NCBI RefSeq assembly: GCF_900457465.1
Contig: NZ_UAUU01000002.1
Coordinates: 1,054,001 to 1,118,000, forward strand
Direction: 5' to 3'
Source: Sphingobacterium multivorum
GTDB lineage: Bacteria; Bacteroidota; Bacteroidia; Sphingobacteriales; Sphingobacteriaceae
Length of the DNA stretch: 64,000 bases
The position numbers and the translations under genes were made by a program. Numbering within the stretch: position 1 is the stretch's first letter; each line of letters opens with the position of its first letter. The notes beneath the pieces are model-generated. The model made no database searches and was not told the origin of the DNA. It was given only the letters and a program-made list of their open reading frames with translations. Positions 32,713 through 41,750 of this stretch are shown piece after piece.

Positions 32713-33495
32713 ATGACTATACTTGATAAAATCATTGAACGAAAAAAAATAGAAGTAGAACAAGCAAAAGCTTTAGTTCCTTTGGAGGAATTATTAAACT
32801 ATCCCTATTTCAATGTGGCTTGTCTATCGTTGAGAGAATCTATTCTTGATCCTGAAAAAACAGGAATTATAGCTGAATACAAAAGAGCATCGCCATCAAA
32901 AGGAGACATCAATAGCACTTCAGCAGTGGAAGATGTTGTAAAGGCATACGAGGAGGCAGGTGCTTCAGCGGTGTCTGTTCTGACGGATGGGGAATTTTTC
33001 AAAGGCAATTTAGAAGATCTATCGAAAGCACGTAAGGCTATTAGCATTCCTATCTTAAGAAAAGAATTCATCGTCGATAAGTATCAGATCGCCGAAGCAA
33101 AAGCGTATGGCGCAGACATCATTCTTTTAATTGCAGCATGTCTGAAAAAGGAGGAAGTTCAGGAATTTGCAGCCTATGCACATCAATTGGGTTTAAATGT
33201 CTTACTTGAGGTGCATAACGAACAGGAACTGTTGGATAATCTTTTTGATGACATTGACGCAATCGGTGTTAATAATAGAAATCTGAAAGATTTTTCAGTC
33301 GACATTCAGCATTCCTATGATCTCCTAGACAAAATACCAACAGAATATATTAAAGTATCTGAGAGCGGCATAGCTGATCCTTCGACAATTAAAGCCTTAA
33401 AAAAAGCTGGATTCCAAGGTTTTCTAATTGGTGAAAATTTCATGAAGACAGCCGATCCTGGACAAGCCATCAAAGACTTTGTAAAAGAAATATAG
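32713..33495 (+). CDS. trpC: Indole-3-glycerol phosphate synthase TrpC
   Basis: TrpC closes the indole ring from carboxyphenylamino-deoxyribulose phosphate. The 260-residue TIM barrel has the catalytic segments AEYKRASPSKGDI, PILRKEFIVD, LEVHNEQEL, IGVNNRNLKDF and SESGIADP, and LIGENFM binds phosphate. It is the last gene of the operon. trpD, trpF, trpB and trpA do not follow, so they must lie elsewhere if the pathway is complete. Confidence 0.96.
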   Translation: MTILDKIIERKKIEVEQAKALVPLEELLNYPYFNVACLSLRESILDPEKTGIIAEYKRASPSKGDINSTSAVEDVVKAYEEAGASAVSVLTDGEFFKGNLEDLSKARKAISIPILRKEFIVDKYQIAEAKAYGADIILLIAACLKKEEVQEFAAYAHQLGLNVLLEVHNEQELLDNLFDDIDAIGVNNRNLKDFSVDIQHSYDLLDKIPTEYIKVSESGIADPSTIKALKKAGFQGFLIGENFMKTADPGQAIKDFVKEI

Positions 33496-33656
33496 GGAAA
33501 TCGAACCCTGACAGCAGGACGGCTATCCTCTCCTTTAATTATCGATTTGGCGGGCTTAGCGATTTGAACAGTCAACGTTCGACAGGGTCTGAAGAGATCA
33601 AAAATAGGCTTTAAACTCGTGACAGTGAGTTAACTTTATACTAATGCCAAATTTTG

Positions 33657-33664
33657 TACCTTTG
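33657..33664 (+). promoter_or_regulatory. -7 element of dus promoter
   Basis: TACCTTTG (33657-33664) fits TAnnTTTG and lies 16 bases before the ATG at 33681. TTTA at 33635-33638 is a possible -33 partner, 18 bp upstream. Confidence 0.5.
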
Positions 33665-33680
33665 TAAAAAATTATCGAAG

Positions 33681-34676
33681 ATGTCGGTCAAGATTGGTGA
33701 AAATATTGATTTGGGTAAATTCCCTTTGTTATTAGCTCCGATGGAGGATGTAAGTGATCCTCCGTTTCGCTATGTGTGCAAACAGAATGGTGTTGATTTA
33801 ATGTATACTGAATTTATTTCTTCGGAAGGGTTAATTCGGGATGCTGCAAAGTCAATTCAAAAATTGGATATTTTTGAGTATGAACGTCCTATTGGCATTC
33901 AGATCTTCGGTGGAGATATTGAAAGTATGCGTCAATCTGCTGAAATCTGCACAAAAGCAGGACCTAATTTAATCGACATCAATTACGGCTGCCCAGTTAA
34001 AAAAGTAGTCTGTAAAGGAGCTGGTTCATCCCTGCTACAGGACATCGATAAAATGGTTGCAATGACAAAAGCTGTCGTTGAGGCTACGGATTTACCCGTA
34101 ACGGTGAAAACACGTCTTGGTTGGGATGACAACACAAAAAATGTATACGAAGTTGCTGAAAGACTACAAGATGTGGGGATCAAAGCACTGGCTATTCATG
34201 GACGTACGCGCGCACAATTGTATAAGGGTCAGGCGGACTGGTCCATGATTCGGGATATCAAACGTAATCCGCGTATCAAAATCCCAATTTTTGGCAATGG
34301 CGATGTAGACTCTGTCGAAAAAGCTGCGGCATGGCGCCAGGAGTTTGAAGTGGATGGCATTATGATTGGCCGTGCAGCAATCGGATACCCTTGGATCTTT
34401 AGAGAAATCAAACATTTTTTCAATACTGGCGAACGTTTAGAAGGACCTACCATTGCTGAACGTGTCGAGGTTTGCCGAACACATCTCAACAAATCCATCG
34501 AATGGAAAGGTGACAAATTGGGTATTTTTGAAATGCGTAGGCATTATGCGAATTACTTCAAAGGAATCCCCAACTTTAAAGAACACCGCATGAAATTAGT
34601 CAGCTTACAAAGCCAGGCAGAGATTCTTGAGGTACTTTATGAAATTGAACACAATTTCTCCGCAGAAATGGTATAA
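33681..34676 (+). CDS. tRNA-dihydrouridine synthase, Dus family
   Basis: The 331-residue FMN enzyme reduces uridines in tRNA to dihydrouridine. Motifs are LLAPMEDVSDPPFRYVC (FMN-binding start), INYGCPVKKVVCKGAGSSLLQD with the catalytic Cys in VCKGAG, TVKTRLGWDD, and IHGRTRAQLYKGQADW. It resembles DusB. I start it at MSVKIGENID (33681), just after a promoter element. It is monocistronic and followed by a strong hairpin. Confidence 0.95.
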   Translation: MSVKIGENIDLGKFPLLLAPMEDVSDPPFRYVCKQNGVDLMYTEFISSEGLIRDAAKSIQKLDIFEYERPIGIQIFGGDIESMRQSAEICTKAGPNLIDINYGCPVKKVVCKGAGSSLLQDIDKMVAMTKAVVEATDLPVTVKTRLGWDDNTKNVYEVAERLQDVGIKALAIHGRTRAQLYKGQADWSMIRDIKRNPRIKIPIFGNGDVDSVEKAAAWRQEFEVDGIMIGRAAIGYPWIFREIKHFFNTGERLEGPTIAERVEVCRTHLNKSIEWKGDKLGIFEMRRHYANYFKGIPNFKEHRMKLVSLQSQAEILEVLYEIEHNFSAEMV

Positions 34677-34699
34677 TACTGAAGTCTACAATTTATAAA

Positions 34700-34740
34700 G
34701 AAAAAGGTCGTGCTAAGTTAACATTAGCACGACCTTTTTT
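34700..34740. terminator. Bidirectional terminator
   Basis: AAAAAGGTCGTGCTAA and TTAGCACGACCTTTTTT (34701-34716 / 34724-34740) form a perfect stem with a seven-base loop and A/T-runs on both sides. It serves dus (plus) and the flippase gene (minus, stop at 34744). Confidence 0.93.
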
Positions 34741-34743
34741 CTT

Positions 34744-36246
34744 TTAAGCATCTTTCTTGATAAATCGCTTGAGCTGATTTCGTTCCATCAAAAATACACC
34801 TCCCAGGTAAGCGATTAAAAGTCCATTACCAATAAAAACATTATGATGAAATACAAAGTAAGAAAGGTAGGAGAAACATATTCCCGCAAATATATACATC
34901 AGGATCTTTCCCAATTTATAAGGTATAGGGTAATGTTTTTGCCCCCATACATAAGATAGCACAACCATAGCAAAGTAGGCTAAAAATGTGACTATTGATG
35001 CTCCCACATAGCTGTATCTCGGAATCAGATAATAATTTGCCACGATGGTTATTCCTGCGCCTACCAATGAAATATACAAAGCGTACCGCGTTTGATCAGA
35101 AAGCTTATACCATACCGAAAGATTCATATAAATCCCCAGCAGCACATAATTGAACAGCAACAAAGGAACAATGAAAAGTCCAGACCAATATAAGTCACGT
35201 GTTTCCACATTTCCTTTAATAAAATACTTCAGCCAGTCAATATTCGCTGTAATCCCCAACATAACTAACATCATGGCAATGACGAAATATTCCATAATTA
35301 ACGCATAGGTCTTTTTCGCATTTGCATTTTTTGCATAAGAAAAGAAAAATGGCTCTGCCCCCAATCGAAAAGCCTGAACAAAAATACTCAGAAACATCGC
35401 CAATTTTCCAACGGCTCCATAGATCCCCAAATCGCGATCACCAATATCCTTAGGCAGGTAGATTGGCAATACAATTTTATCTAAATTTTCGTTGATGATA
35501 TAAGAAATATTGGCTATTAAAATCGGAAAGCTATAGGATAGCATCTTTAAGATTAGCTGCTTTTCGGGTTTAAAATAAAAACCTCTCATTTCAGGCAGAA
35601 GAAATAGAAAGGTCGCTGCACTTGCCACAATATTGGAAATAAATACATAACCTATCCATTCATTTCTGTACCAACCGGAACACCAAGAGCCCAATGCACC
35701 TCCATCTTTTATCAAATAGGGAACCAGAGCAATAAAGAATAGGTTAAGAACAACCATAATACCGATATTGGCCAATTTAATAACACCAAATCGGATAGGC
35801 CTTCCCTCCGATCTCAATTTCGCAAAAGGAACAATAGCTAAAGCATCCAATGCCAATATGAGGGCAAAATACTTCACATAGCTCTCGTAATCGGCATTGT
35901 AAGTTCCCTTATTCAACCAACCACCAATAGTGCCAGCAAAGACAATGGCCGTTATAAAAAATAATGTTGCCAGAGTGGCAATGACGATAAAACTATTATT
36001 GAAAACCTGCTTCTTATCCTTTTCTTCGACTTTTTGGAGAAACCTAAAAAAAGTAGTTTCCATACCAAATGCCAAAACGGCATTGATCATGGACGCCCAG
36101 GCGTACATATTGGTAAATATTCCGTAGGACGCAGGTGGATATTTGAGGACATAGAGTGGCGTCATAACGAAATACAGCATACGTGCTATAATCGTACTCA
36201 GGCCATAAATCATGGTCTGTCCAGCGAATTTTTTAAGTACTGACAA
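34744..36246 (-). CDS. Polysaccharide flippase, Wzx/MATE-like
   Basis: The 500-residue integral membrane protein has about 14 hydrophobic segments and resembles polysaccharide biosynthesis flippases (MSVLKKFAGQTMIYGLSTIIARMLYF; PLYVLKYPPASYGIFTNMYAWASM; LILALDALAIVPFAKLRSEGRP). Such proteins move lipid-linked oligosaccharides across the inner membrane. No glycosyltransferases are nearby, and the acylphosphatase gene lies 11 bases upstream on the same strand, so the substrate cannot be inferred from neighbours. Confidence 0.9.
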   Translation of the reverse strand: MSVLKKFAGQTMIYGLSTIIARMLYFVMTPLYVLKYPPASYGIFTNMYAWASMINAVLAFGMETTFFRFLQKVEEKDKKQVFNNSFIVIATLATLFFITAIVFAGTIGGWLNKGTYNADYESYVKYFALILALDALAIVPFAKLRSEGRPIRFGVIKLANIGIMVVLNLFFIALVPYLIKDGGALGSWCSGWYRNEWIGYVFISNIVASAATFLFLLPEMRGFYFKPEKQLILKMLSYSFPILIANISYIINENLDKIVLPIYLPKDIGDRDLGIYGAVGKLAMFLSIFVQAFRLGAEPFFFSYAKNANAKKTYALIMEYFVIAMMLVMLGITANIDWLKYFIKGNVETRDLYWSGLFIVPLLLFNYVLLGIYMNLSVWYKLSDQTRYALYISLVGAGITIVANYYLIPRYSYVGASIVTFLAYFAMVVLSYVWGQKHYPIPYKLGKILMYIFAGICFSYLSYFVFHHNVFIGNGLLIAYLGGVFLMERNQLKRFIKKDA

Positions 36247-36257
36247 GGTGAAAAGAC

Positions 36258-36539
36258 TTAAGATTGAACTCTTTTAACTACTTCAAAATTGGAAAAGCCC
36301 TTCATTTCGCCTTCCTTTACTTCAACACTTTCAACAATTGCACCCTCGGGCCCTTCTTGGCAGAACTCCAACAGTGAATCTAGTGCAAACTCGTCGCCCT
36401 CGCCCTCAATATAGACAGAACCATCTTTTAAATTGACAACAAAGCCCCTAACACCAACTTGATCTGCAACCGCCTTGGTTGTCAATCTAAAAAAGACTCC
36501 CTGTACTTTACCTATTATTGAAATATTCAAATGTTTCAT
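36258..36539 (-). CDS. acyP: Acylphosphatase
   Basis: The 93-residue enzyme hydrolyses acyl phosphates. Both signatures are present: GKVQGVFFR with catalytic Arg18 and GFVVNLKDGSVYIEGEG with catalytic Asn36. It is cytoplasmic and of standard length. It is probably co-transcribed with the flippase gene (gap of 11 bases), though the pairing has no evident functional logic. Confidence 0.95.
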   Translation of the reverse strand: MKHLNISIIGKVQGVFFRLTTKAVADQVGVRGFVVNLKDGSVYIEGEGDEFALDSLLEFCQEGPEGAIVESVEVKEGEMKGFSNFEVVKRVQS

Positions 36540-36572
36540 CTGTAACTTATTTTTTCTTCCATCGGTCAGATG

Positions 36573-36618
36573 GAACTTACCATGACTATAGTTCCGTTAT
36601 TATAGTCATGGACGGTTC
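36573..36618. other. Inverted repeat between acylphosphatase and amidohydrolase genes
   Basis: CCATGACTATA (36580-36590) and TATAGTCATGG (36601-36611 region) form an 11-bp stem with a 10-base loop; outer GAAC/GTTC pairs extend it. No T-run follows. It could end amidohydrolase transcripts or act as an operator for acyP. Confidence 0.45.
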
Positions 36619-36657
36619 AATAAGAGCAAAAGTACAGAAGTTTTGGGGAATTAAATA

Positions 36658-37833
36658 CTACGCTAAACGTTTTACCTTAACATCTTCATGTAGGCGCATG
36701 TGTTCCATACCTTGCAACAATACAATCCCAGGCTTTTTACCCACTTCAAGTGAGCCAAATTCATCCTCAATGTTCAACGCGATCGCACCATTAATCGTAG
36801 CCCATTGAATAGTCTGCAAGAAATCGAGATCCTCAAAGTGCGCATGCAATACCTTTAGTTCCTCCAAAATGGATAATGTATCATTTGAAGCTAAACTGTC
36901 CGTTCCGATTACTAAACGCTGTCCGGCATTCATAAAATTCTGAACCTTTGGTAATGTTCCTTCAATATAAAGGTTGGCTTTTGGACAAAGACACCACATC
37001 ACATCACGATCCATGCGCTCTACAAAATCCAGATCTTTAAGAGAAGTATAGGTATTATGAACCAACAATAATTTATTGGGATATGGCAAATAAGGAAGAT
37101 AGGACTGAATCGAATTTCTTGCCTGCGCCTTAATCGCATCGGCGTTTTTTCCTATACTTTTATAAAAGTCCAGGAACTCCCCCATTTTATAACGAAACAG
37201 TTTATTCTCCTCTTCACTTTCTTGATTGTGGATACTGATAATATTTGTTTCCGGAACCATCTTCTTGAATTTTTTGAAAAGTACTTTCGAACAAGAATAT
37301 GGCGCGTGTGGCGTAATGGATACATGCCCATTCCTAAACTCTTGAGTCAACGATTTAGCCTCTTTTAACTTAAAGTCAGCTTCGTCAGGTTCAATTCCGA
37401 GCACCTCCACAAACGTATGATATAAGATCTGAGAATCTTCCTTCAGTTTCGAGGAATTATCTGTGTTGGCATGATCTCCGACTGCAACAATACCATTTTC
37501 ATACATCTCTCGATCGGCTTTTGCCATAGCGTCGTCTATTTTTTTCATCGACGCCGACCGCGTTGTCATCACCTTACTAAGAAAACTCGGAAGTCCCGTA
37601 CCTTTAGGGACAATACCTTTCATATGCGACAATTCAATGTGGCAATGTGCATTGATAAAACCTGGAATTATCACTCCTTCATATCTCTCAACCTTCGTTT
37701 TGTCTGAAGGTGTAAATGAAGTTGGATCATAGATACCTTGAATTACCCCCTCCTCATCTACCGAAACAATACCATCTTTTATTGGCATTGAAGTAATCGG
37801 CAGAATATAATTAGCGCTTAAATATTTTAACAT
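36658..37833 (-). CDS. Amidohydrolase family protein (deaminase-like)
   Basis: The 391-residue metal-dependent hydrolase of the chlorohydrolase/deaminase group has the HxH motif in PGFINAHCHIELSHMKG, later ligands in TPHAPYSCSK and SIHNQESEEE, and the Asp of VIGTDSLASND. The N- and C-terminal strands form the small beta-sandwich typical of the family (LKYLSANYILPITSM ... GKKPGIVLLQGM). It resembles aminofutalosine or nucleoside deaminases, but the substrate cannot be assigned. No menaquinone genes are nearby. It is single, with a 237-bp gap upstream that it shares with the TPP leader. Confidence 0.85.
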   Translation of the reverse strand: MLKYLSANYILPITSMPIKDGIVSVDEEGVIQGIYDPTSFTPSDKTKVERYEGVIIPGFINAHCHIELSHMKGIVPKGTGLPSFLSKVMTTRSASMKKIDDAMAKADREMYENGIVAVGDHANTDNSSKLKEDSQILYHTFVEVLGIEPDEADFKLKEAKSLTQEFRNGHVSITPHAPYSCSKVLFKKFKKMVPETNIISIHNQESEEENKLFRYKMGEFLDFYKSIGKNADAIKAQARNSIQSYLPYLPYPNKLLLVHNTYTSLKDLDFVERMDRDVMWCLCPKANLYIEGTLPKVQNFMNAGQRLVIGTDSLASNDTLSILEELKVLHAHFEDLDFLQTIQWATINGAIALNIEDEFGSLEVGKKPGIVLLQGMEHMRLHEDVKVKRLA

Positions 37834-38069
37834 TTTATCTCCTCACTATCAATTTAGTAACTAAAAATTTTTGACCTGTATGAATACATACCTCTAGTAG
37901 AAAAATTCATGCCAAGGTACCTAAAAAGAACAATAAATACCAAAAACAACAATTTGCACAAATTTTTAACCAAAAAGAAATAAAGCCGTAAATCCACTCT
38001 TTTGTATTTGTCATAAATTACTTCTTTATACTTCATTTCAATTTTAAATTTATATATTCGCAGCATCGA

Positions 38070-38172
38070 ATAGGGGTGCCTTGTTTTGTCAGGAACACAA
38101 ATAAAGGCTGAGATTATACCCAACAGATTAAATTCTGTACACCTGATCCAGATAATGCTGGCGTAGGGAGAG
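38070..38172 (+). ncRNA. TPP riboswitch (THI element)
   Basis: The THI-box core is present: AGGGGTGCC (38072-38080), GGCTGAGATTATACCC (38106-38121), then ACCTGATCCAGATAATGC with TGGCGTAGGGA (38151-38169). It precedes a TonB-dependent receptor, a known TPP-regulated arrangement in Bacteroidota. Downstream, TCATAG (38191-38196)/CTATGA (38207-38212) and AGTTAAA/TTTAACT form a hairpin. Its loop ACCCCT (38199-38204) can pair with aptamer AGGGGT (38072-38077), a possible switching helix. Confidence 0.95.
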
Positions 38173-38241
38173 GTTAGTTAAATAGTGCGGTCATAGTAAC
38201 CCCTTGCTATGATTTGTTTAACTCAAACAAAATACATTACC

Positions 38242-40677
38242 ATGATCAAATTTTTGATTTGTAGCTCCTTAGCTACTATTTCAAGTCAAATTGCCATTGC
38301 GCAACAAAATCTGACAATTAAAGCTGTAGACAATACCAATCAGACTCCCTTACAGTACGTTTCCATATCCATCGATGGACAAGCATCCTTCGCTGGCCAA
38401 TCGGACAAAAACGGACTGATTAAACTATATCGTATCAATACAGGTAAGCATCAGATTCAGGTATCTTCTCTTGGATATAAAACATGGAGCCGAAATGTGG
38501 ATATTAAAGACAATTTGGAACTTACGGTAGCATTAGAACCTAGTACAATTCAAATGGAAGAGGTCCTTGTTCAATCTACCCGTGCCAAAAGAAATGCTCC
38601 TACAACCTTTAAAAACATCTCCAAAGAAGAAATAACACGTAACAATCTCGGTCAGGATATCCCATTTCTTTTAAATCAGACCCCGTCCGTGCAGGTAAAT
38701 TCCGATGCCGGTGCGGGTATAGGTTATACAGGAATGACGATCAGGGGATCCGACAATCAACGAATCAACGTAACACTCAATGGAATCCCCTTAAATGATG
38801 CAGAGAGCATGGGTTCCTTTTTTGTAAACCTTCCCGACTTTGCCTCTTCTACCGAGAGCATCCAAGTTCAGCGTGGTATTGGGACCTCGACGAATGGCGC
38901 CGGATCATTTGGAGCCTCATTAAATATCCAGTCCAATACTCTAGTAGAAACCCCTTACGCAGAACTCAACAATTCATTTGGCTCTTATAATACTTGGAAA
39001 AATACGGTCAAAGTCGGTACCGGACTAATTGACGACAAATTTGCCTTCAATGCCAGATTATCTCGAATAAGTAGCGATGGTTACATCGAAAGAGGTAGTT
39101 CAGACTTACAATCTTTCTATGTGGACGGAGGGTATTATGGCAAGAAACATATTTTAAAAGGAATTGTATTCTGGGGAAAAGAAAAGACCTATCAAGCCTG
39201 GAATGGCGTTCCTGAACCATTGATTACAGGAGATCGGTCGCGCATGGATGATTATGCAGATAATGCACTCGAAATTTCCGGTGCCGAGAAGGATCGTTTC
39301 ATGAACGCTGGCCGTAATTATAACCTATACACGTATAACAATCAAACAGATAATTATACGCAGAAACATCATCAACTTCATTATACCAATATACTGAACG
39401 ACAAATTGACGCTCAATACAGCCTTACACTATACAAGAGGTTATGGTTACTATGAAGAAATGAGACCGGGAGATAAACTAAGTAAATACGGTTTGCCTAA
39501 CGTCATTATTGGTAAGGACACCATTCAAAAAACAGATCTTGTCCGCAGGAGATGGCTGGATAATTATTTTTACGGAATGACTTATGCTCTGAATTACAGG
39601 CCGAACGATCAGCTTGAAATTACTTGGGGTGGAGCTTATAATCAATATAAAGGAAAACATTATGGCCAGGTGATTTGGGCACAATATGCATCAACAGGAT
39701 TTCTTGACGACAAATATTATTTTGGGAAATCACAAAAAAATGATTTCAGCAATTTCTTAAAAATCGATTACAAACTAGACAAATGGATATTAATGGCCGA
39801 TATTCAATATCGGAATGTAGATTACCACATGTATGGTGATGATGATAAGGTAAAAAATTATAATTATCATCCTAAGTTTAATTTCCTGAATCCTAAAGCT
39901 GGTGCAACTTATCTGCTAAATGACCATTCAAATGTATACGCTTCTTATGCCTTTGCACAAAAAGAACCTGTCCGAAAGGATTTTATAGAGAAAAATAGCG
40001 CCTTACCAGATCCTACCCCAGAGAAAATGCAGGACATTGAATTGGGCTATCGTTTTACAAATGAAAAATTCAACATCGGATTAAATGGATATGGCATGTT
40101 TTACAAGGATCAGTTGATCCCAACAGGTGAAATTAGTGATACAGGCTCTCCAATTCGACAAAATGTCAATGATAGCTATAGAATAGGTCTTGAATTCGAT
40201 GGATCATGGAACATCAGCAAGCAGTTCAATTGGAAAGCAACAGCTAGTTTCAGCCAAAATAAAATTAAGGACTTTGAAGAGGTCATCGGCGATACAAGGA
40301 TATTTTATTCGAAAACAAACATTGCTTTATCACCGGGAACTATTTTGTCAAGTAATTTCTCTTATAGTCCAATAACATCACTTACATTTTCGCTTCTATC
40401 CAAATTTGTAGGAAGACAATACCTGGATAATTCTTCTGCAAAAGAGAGAAGCATTTCCGCTTATTTTGTCAACAATCTGTTAGCAAACTATAACTTTACA
40501 GCATTAGGTATCAAAAACATCAGTGCAACCTTACAGGTCAACAATATACTGAACGAGAAGTACGAGGCCAATGGCTACACCTTTGGCTGGATGGAAGGAG
40601 ATACCCGGAAGTATTATAATTTCTATTTCCCACAAGCCCCAACGAATTTCTTACTGGGCTTGAATTTCAAATTCTAA
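38242..40677 (+). CDS. TonB-dependent outer-membrane receptor, probably for thiamine
   Basis: The 811-residue receptor has a signal peptide (MIKFLICSSLATISSQIAIAQ), a carboxypeptidase-like regulatory domain (about 22-110), a plug domain (EEVLVQSTRAKRNAPTTFKN, IRGSDNQRINVTLNGIPLNDAES) and a 22-strand beta-barrel ending with an aromatic residue (LGLNFKF). I start it at the ATG 38242, which opens a clear signal peptide. An ATG at 38209 lies in the riboswitch expression region. Control by a TPP riboswitch indicates uptake of thiamine or a precursor. Confidence 0.93.
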   Translation: MIKFLICSSLATISSQIAIAQQNLTIKAVDNTNQTPLQYVSISIDGQASFAGQSDKNGLIKLYRINTGKHQIQVSSLGYKTWSRNVDIKDNLELTVALEPSTIQMEEVLVQSTRAKRNAPTTFKNISKEEITRNNLGQDIPFLLNQTPSVQVNSDAGAGIGYTGMTIRGSDNQRINVTLNGIPLNDAESMGSFFVNLPDFASSTESIQVQRGIGTSTNGAGSFGASLNIQSNTLVETPYAELNNSFGSYNTWKNTVKVGTGLIDDKFAFNARLSRISSDGYIERGSSDLQSFYVDGGYYGKKHILKGIVFWGKEKTYQAWNGVPEPLITGDRSRMDDYADNALEISGAEKDRFMNAGRNYNLYTYNNQTDNYTQKHHQLHYTNILNDKLTLNTALHYTRGYGYYEEMRPGDKLSKYGLPNVIIGKDTIQKTDLVRRRWLDNYFYGMTYALNYRPNDQLEITWGGAYNQYKGKHYGQVIWAQYASTGFLDDKYYFGKSQKNDFSNFLKIDYKLDKWILMADIQYRNVDYHMYGDDDKVKNYNYHPKFNFLNPKAGATYLLNDHSNVYASYAFAQKEPVRKDFIEKNSALPDPTPEKMQDIELGYRFTNEKFNIGLNGYGMFYKDQLIPTGEISDTGSPIRQNVNDSYRIGLEFDGSWNISKQFNWKATASFSQNKIKDFEEVIGDTRIFYSKTNIALSPGTILSSNFSYSPITSLTFSLLSKFVGRQYLDNSSAKERSISAYFVNNLLANYNFTALGIKNISATLQVNNILNEKYEANGYTFGWMEGDTRKYYNFYFPQAPTNFLLGLNFKF

Positions 40678-40772
40678 ACCACCCTTTATAAAAGCCTCCT
40701 GATTCCAAACGCATTAGTAGCTGGGAAGGCGGACTGAAGGTCGCTTCTGATCAAATCCTTTAGCATAATTAG

Positions 40773-40806
40773 CGTCCCTTTTTCCTTCGGGAGAAAGGGA
40801 CGTTTC
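40773..40806 (+). terminator. Rho-independent terminator
   Basis: CGTCCCTTTTTCC (40773-40785) and GGAGAAAGGGACG (40790-40802) form a 13-bp stem closed by a stable C(TTCG)G tetraloop, followed by TTTCT. It ends the TonB receptor transcript about 95 bases after the stop. Confidence 0.85.
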
Positions 40807-40886
40807 TATATATACCTTGGAGAAAACTGAATTTCCCATCGTGTTTGACAATCGGAATTTTTACCTTTGGTTTTATACTTTTCACT

Positions 40887-41345
40887 ATGCGCGCAGTTAT
40901 ACAACGAGTTACCAAAGCTTCTTGTACGGTAGATAATCAGATAACAGGCCAGATCCAGAAGGGTCTAATGATTTTATTAGGAGTTGAAGAAGCAGATACA
41001 ACGGAAGATCTGAAATGGTTAGGACAGAAGTTCATCAACTTACGCATCTTCGAGGATGAACAGGGTATGATGAATAAGTCGATACAAGATGTAGACGGAA
41101 ATATCTTACTCATCTCACAATTCACGCTCTTTGCTCAAACAAAAAAAGGAAACAGGCCTTCCTTTATCAGAGCAGCAAAACCGGACAAAGCCAAACCAAT
41201 GTATGAAGAGATGGCTTTACTGCTAAGTCAATTGCTCCAAAAAGAGGTTCAGCTTGGCATATTCGGAGCCGATATGAAAATCGACCTACTGAATGATGGT
41301 CCAGTTACCATCGTCATGGACACAAAAGATAAGGACAACTTTTAA
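40887..41345 (+). CDS. dtd: D-aminoacyl-tRNA deacylase Dtd
   Basis: Dtd hydrolyses D-aminoacyl-tRNAs and mischarged Gly-tRNA(Ala). The 152-residue protein has the SQFTLFAQTKKGNRPSF motif and the cross-subunit GPVT motif (NDGPVTIVMD). I start it at MRAVIQRVTKASCTV (40887), the family start. A TACCTTTG promoter element lies at 40862-40869. The MazG-like gene follows 18 bases after the stop and is likely co-transcribed. Confidence 0.96.
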   Translation: MRAVIQRVTKASCTVDNQITGQIQKGLMILLGVEEADTTEDLKWLGQKFINLRIFEDEQGMMNKSIQDVDGNILLISQFTLFAQTKKGNRPSFIRAAKPDKAKPMYEEMALLLSQLLQKEVQLGIFGADMKIDLLNDGPVTIVMDTKDKDNF

Positions 41346-41363
41346 TTTTTAATTGAACACAAG

Positions 41364-41690
41364 ATGACTATTAAAGAAGCACAAGAGATTATTGACAAAT
41401 GGATCAATAGTACCGGAGTACGTTATTTCAACGAGTTGACAAACACCGCCATACTCATGGAAGAAGTCGGTGAAGTTGCCCGAATAATGGCTCGGCAATA
41501 CGGAGAACAATCTTTCAAAAAGTCAGACAAAGAAGTTAATTTAGCAGATGAAATGGCCGATGTATTATTCGTTTTGATGTGCCTTGCCAATCAAACGGGA
41601 ATTGATCTAACAGCGGCTTTGGAACAAAATCTTCAAAAGAAATCAATTCGGGATGCCGACCGCCATAAAAACAACGAAAAACTTAAATAA
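41364..41690 (+). CDS. MazG-like nucleotide pyrophosphohydrolase
   Basis: The 108-residue all-alpha NTP pyrophosphatase has the metal-binding pattern EEVGEVARIMARQYG followed by DEMADVLFVLMCLANQTG, the ExxE...ExxD arrangement of MazG/RS21-C6-type proteins. It would remove non-canonical nucleotides. It follows dtd, another quality-control gene, and is followed by ggt after 60 bases. Confidence 0.92.
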   Translation: MTIKEAQEIIDKWINSTGVRYFNELTNTAILMEEVGEVARIMARQYGEQSFKKSDKEVNLADEMADVLFVLMCLANQTGIDLTAALEQNLQKKSIRDADRHKNNEKLK

Positions 41691-41750
41691 CCAAGAGTAG
41701 TATTGTTTGTACACCTCTTTGAGATAATATTTAATTTTAAATCGCGTACG

